Source: an uncultured Bacteroidota bacterium
Lineage (GTDB): Bacteria > Bacteroidota > Bacteroidia > Chitinophagales > Chitinophagaceae
NCBI GenBank assembly: GCA_903879995.1
Contig: CAIRNW010000258.1
Coordinates: 1-5,810, forward strand
Direction: 5' to 3'
Length of the DNA: 5,810 nucleotides
The translations under genes and the position numbers were made by a program. Position 1 is the stretch's first letter. Each line of letters begins with the position of its first letter. The notes beneath the pieces are model-generated. The model had not been told where the DNA came from, did no database searches, and saw only the letters and a program-made list of their open reading frames with translations. This document shows positions 5,576 through 5,810 of the stretch, piece by piece.

Positions 5576-5810
5576 ATAAATAAACGATGCTAATGTTTGG
5601 ATGTGTTTATTCCGGAGGTCTGACCCCTGTGTGGATAAGTACGGTTTAAGTCGGGCGTAAGGTAGCGTACACAAACCAACCAAAACACGATTCGTAGCAG
5701 AAGGGCAGTTTTTTCTGCTCTTCGCTTCGAATAAATCAATCTCTTCAACCCTGCTTCTATCGCTTAATTTAGGGGGGTAGCTGTCGAAGAATGGGGGGAA
5801 GCTCATAGTA
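5576..5810. other. Right-end intergenic region with hairpins, no supported gene
   Basis: No coding region is convincing. AATAAAC (5579-5585) pairs with GTTTATT (5605-5611) just after the barrel gene. A larger hairpin lies at 5690-5732. Near the edge, GGGGGGTAGCT (5772-5782) and GGGGGGAAGCT (5793-5803) form an imperfect direct repeat spaced 21 bases. The long minus-strand frame ending inside the barrel gene (5806-5471) has no recognisable domain and is likely a chance frame. Confidence 0.5.
5690..5732. repeat. Extended hairpin with T6 loop
   Basis: GAAGGGCAG (5700-5708) pairs with CTGCTCTTC (5715-5723), with one G-U pair and a loop of six T. ATTCG (5690-5694) and CGAAT (5728-5732) extend the stem across an internal loop. 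The T run sits in the loop rather than after the stem, so this is not a standard terminator. Confidence 0.5.

Noticed and set aside
5610..5630. AGGTCTGACCCC as an IS200-like or REP-type element end
   Set aside because: The match is only about 12 bases, with no partner repeat or transposase in view.
827..5660. Classical integron (IntI plus attC array)
   Set aside because: The recombinase lacks the IntI-type insertion between the catalytic lysine and HxxR. No paired RYYYAAC/GTTRRRY sites with the right folding were found. An isolated GTTAAGC at 730-736 has no partner.
5471..5806. 111-residue minus-strand frame at the right end
   Set aside because: It overlaps the end of the barrel gene on the opposite strand, shows no domain or signal peptide, and its composition looks random.

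Overview
The window looks like an accessory, mobile-element-rich stretch of a Bacteroidota chromosome, probably near the Saprospiria. This is inferred from several things: a secreted M4-type metallopeptidase ending in a type IX secretion (T9SS)-like tail, promoter candidates of the Bacteroidota TAnnTTTG type, start codons without clear Shine-Dalgarno sequences, and the general character of the proteins. Genus cannot be fixed from the sequence alone.

Left part (1-826): The first ~186 bases are the end of an IS21-family insertion sequence. They hold the first codons of istA on the minus strand, a perfect 8-bp stem-loop in its leader, and two copies of an 18-bp terminal repeat; the likely outer tip is near base 186. 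A 136-base non-coding segment with a 7-bp inverted repeat follows. Next comes a small zinc-ribbon protein gene on the minus strand (323-673) with a good promoter candidate (697-727).

Centre (827-2674): A complete tyrosine recombinase (827-2389) is transcribed divergently from the zinc-ribbon gene. It has an unusual N-terminal half containing two copies of an RW...W-IPYT module ahead of the SAM-like core-binding domain and a catalytic domain with all expected residues. Just downstream is a 285-base gap with a perfect 16-bp inverted repeat, two further copies of the same TTGCGTRA-type motif, and a TAnnTTTG box that would start a transcript at the base of the hairpin, pointing at the next gene. 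This is the most interesting part of the window and could be the cis-acting recombination site of the recombinase.

Right part (2675-5810): Two plus-strand genes encode exported proteins. One is a 718-residue M4-like peptidase with propeptide, HELGH zinc site, cysteine-containing C-terminal region and degenerate T9SS tail. The other is a 217-residue probable outer-membrane beta-barrel. A strong intrinsic terminator separates them, so they are probably not a simple operon. The last 235 bases hold no convincing gene, only hairpins and a pair of G-rich repeats.

Working model (inference): a recombinase with its own structured site sits at the head of a region that has collected secreted or surface cargo and has also been hit by an IS21 element. 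The recombinase does not carry the extra helix typical of integron integrases, and no canonical attC sites were found, so this is not a classical integron.
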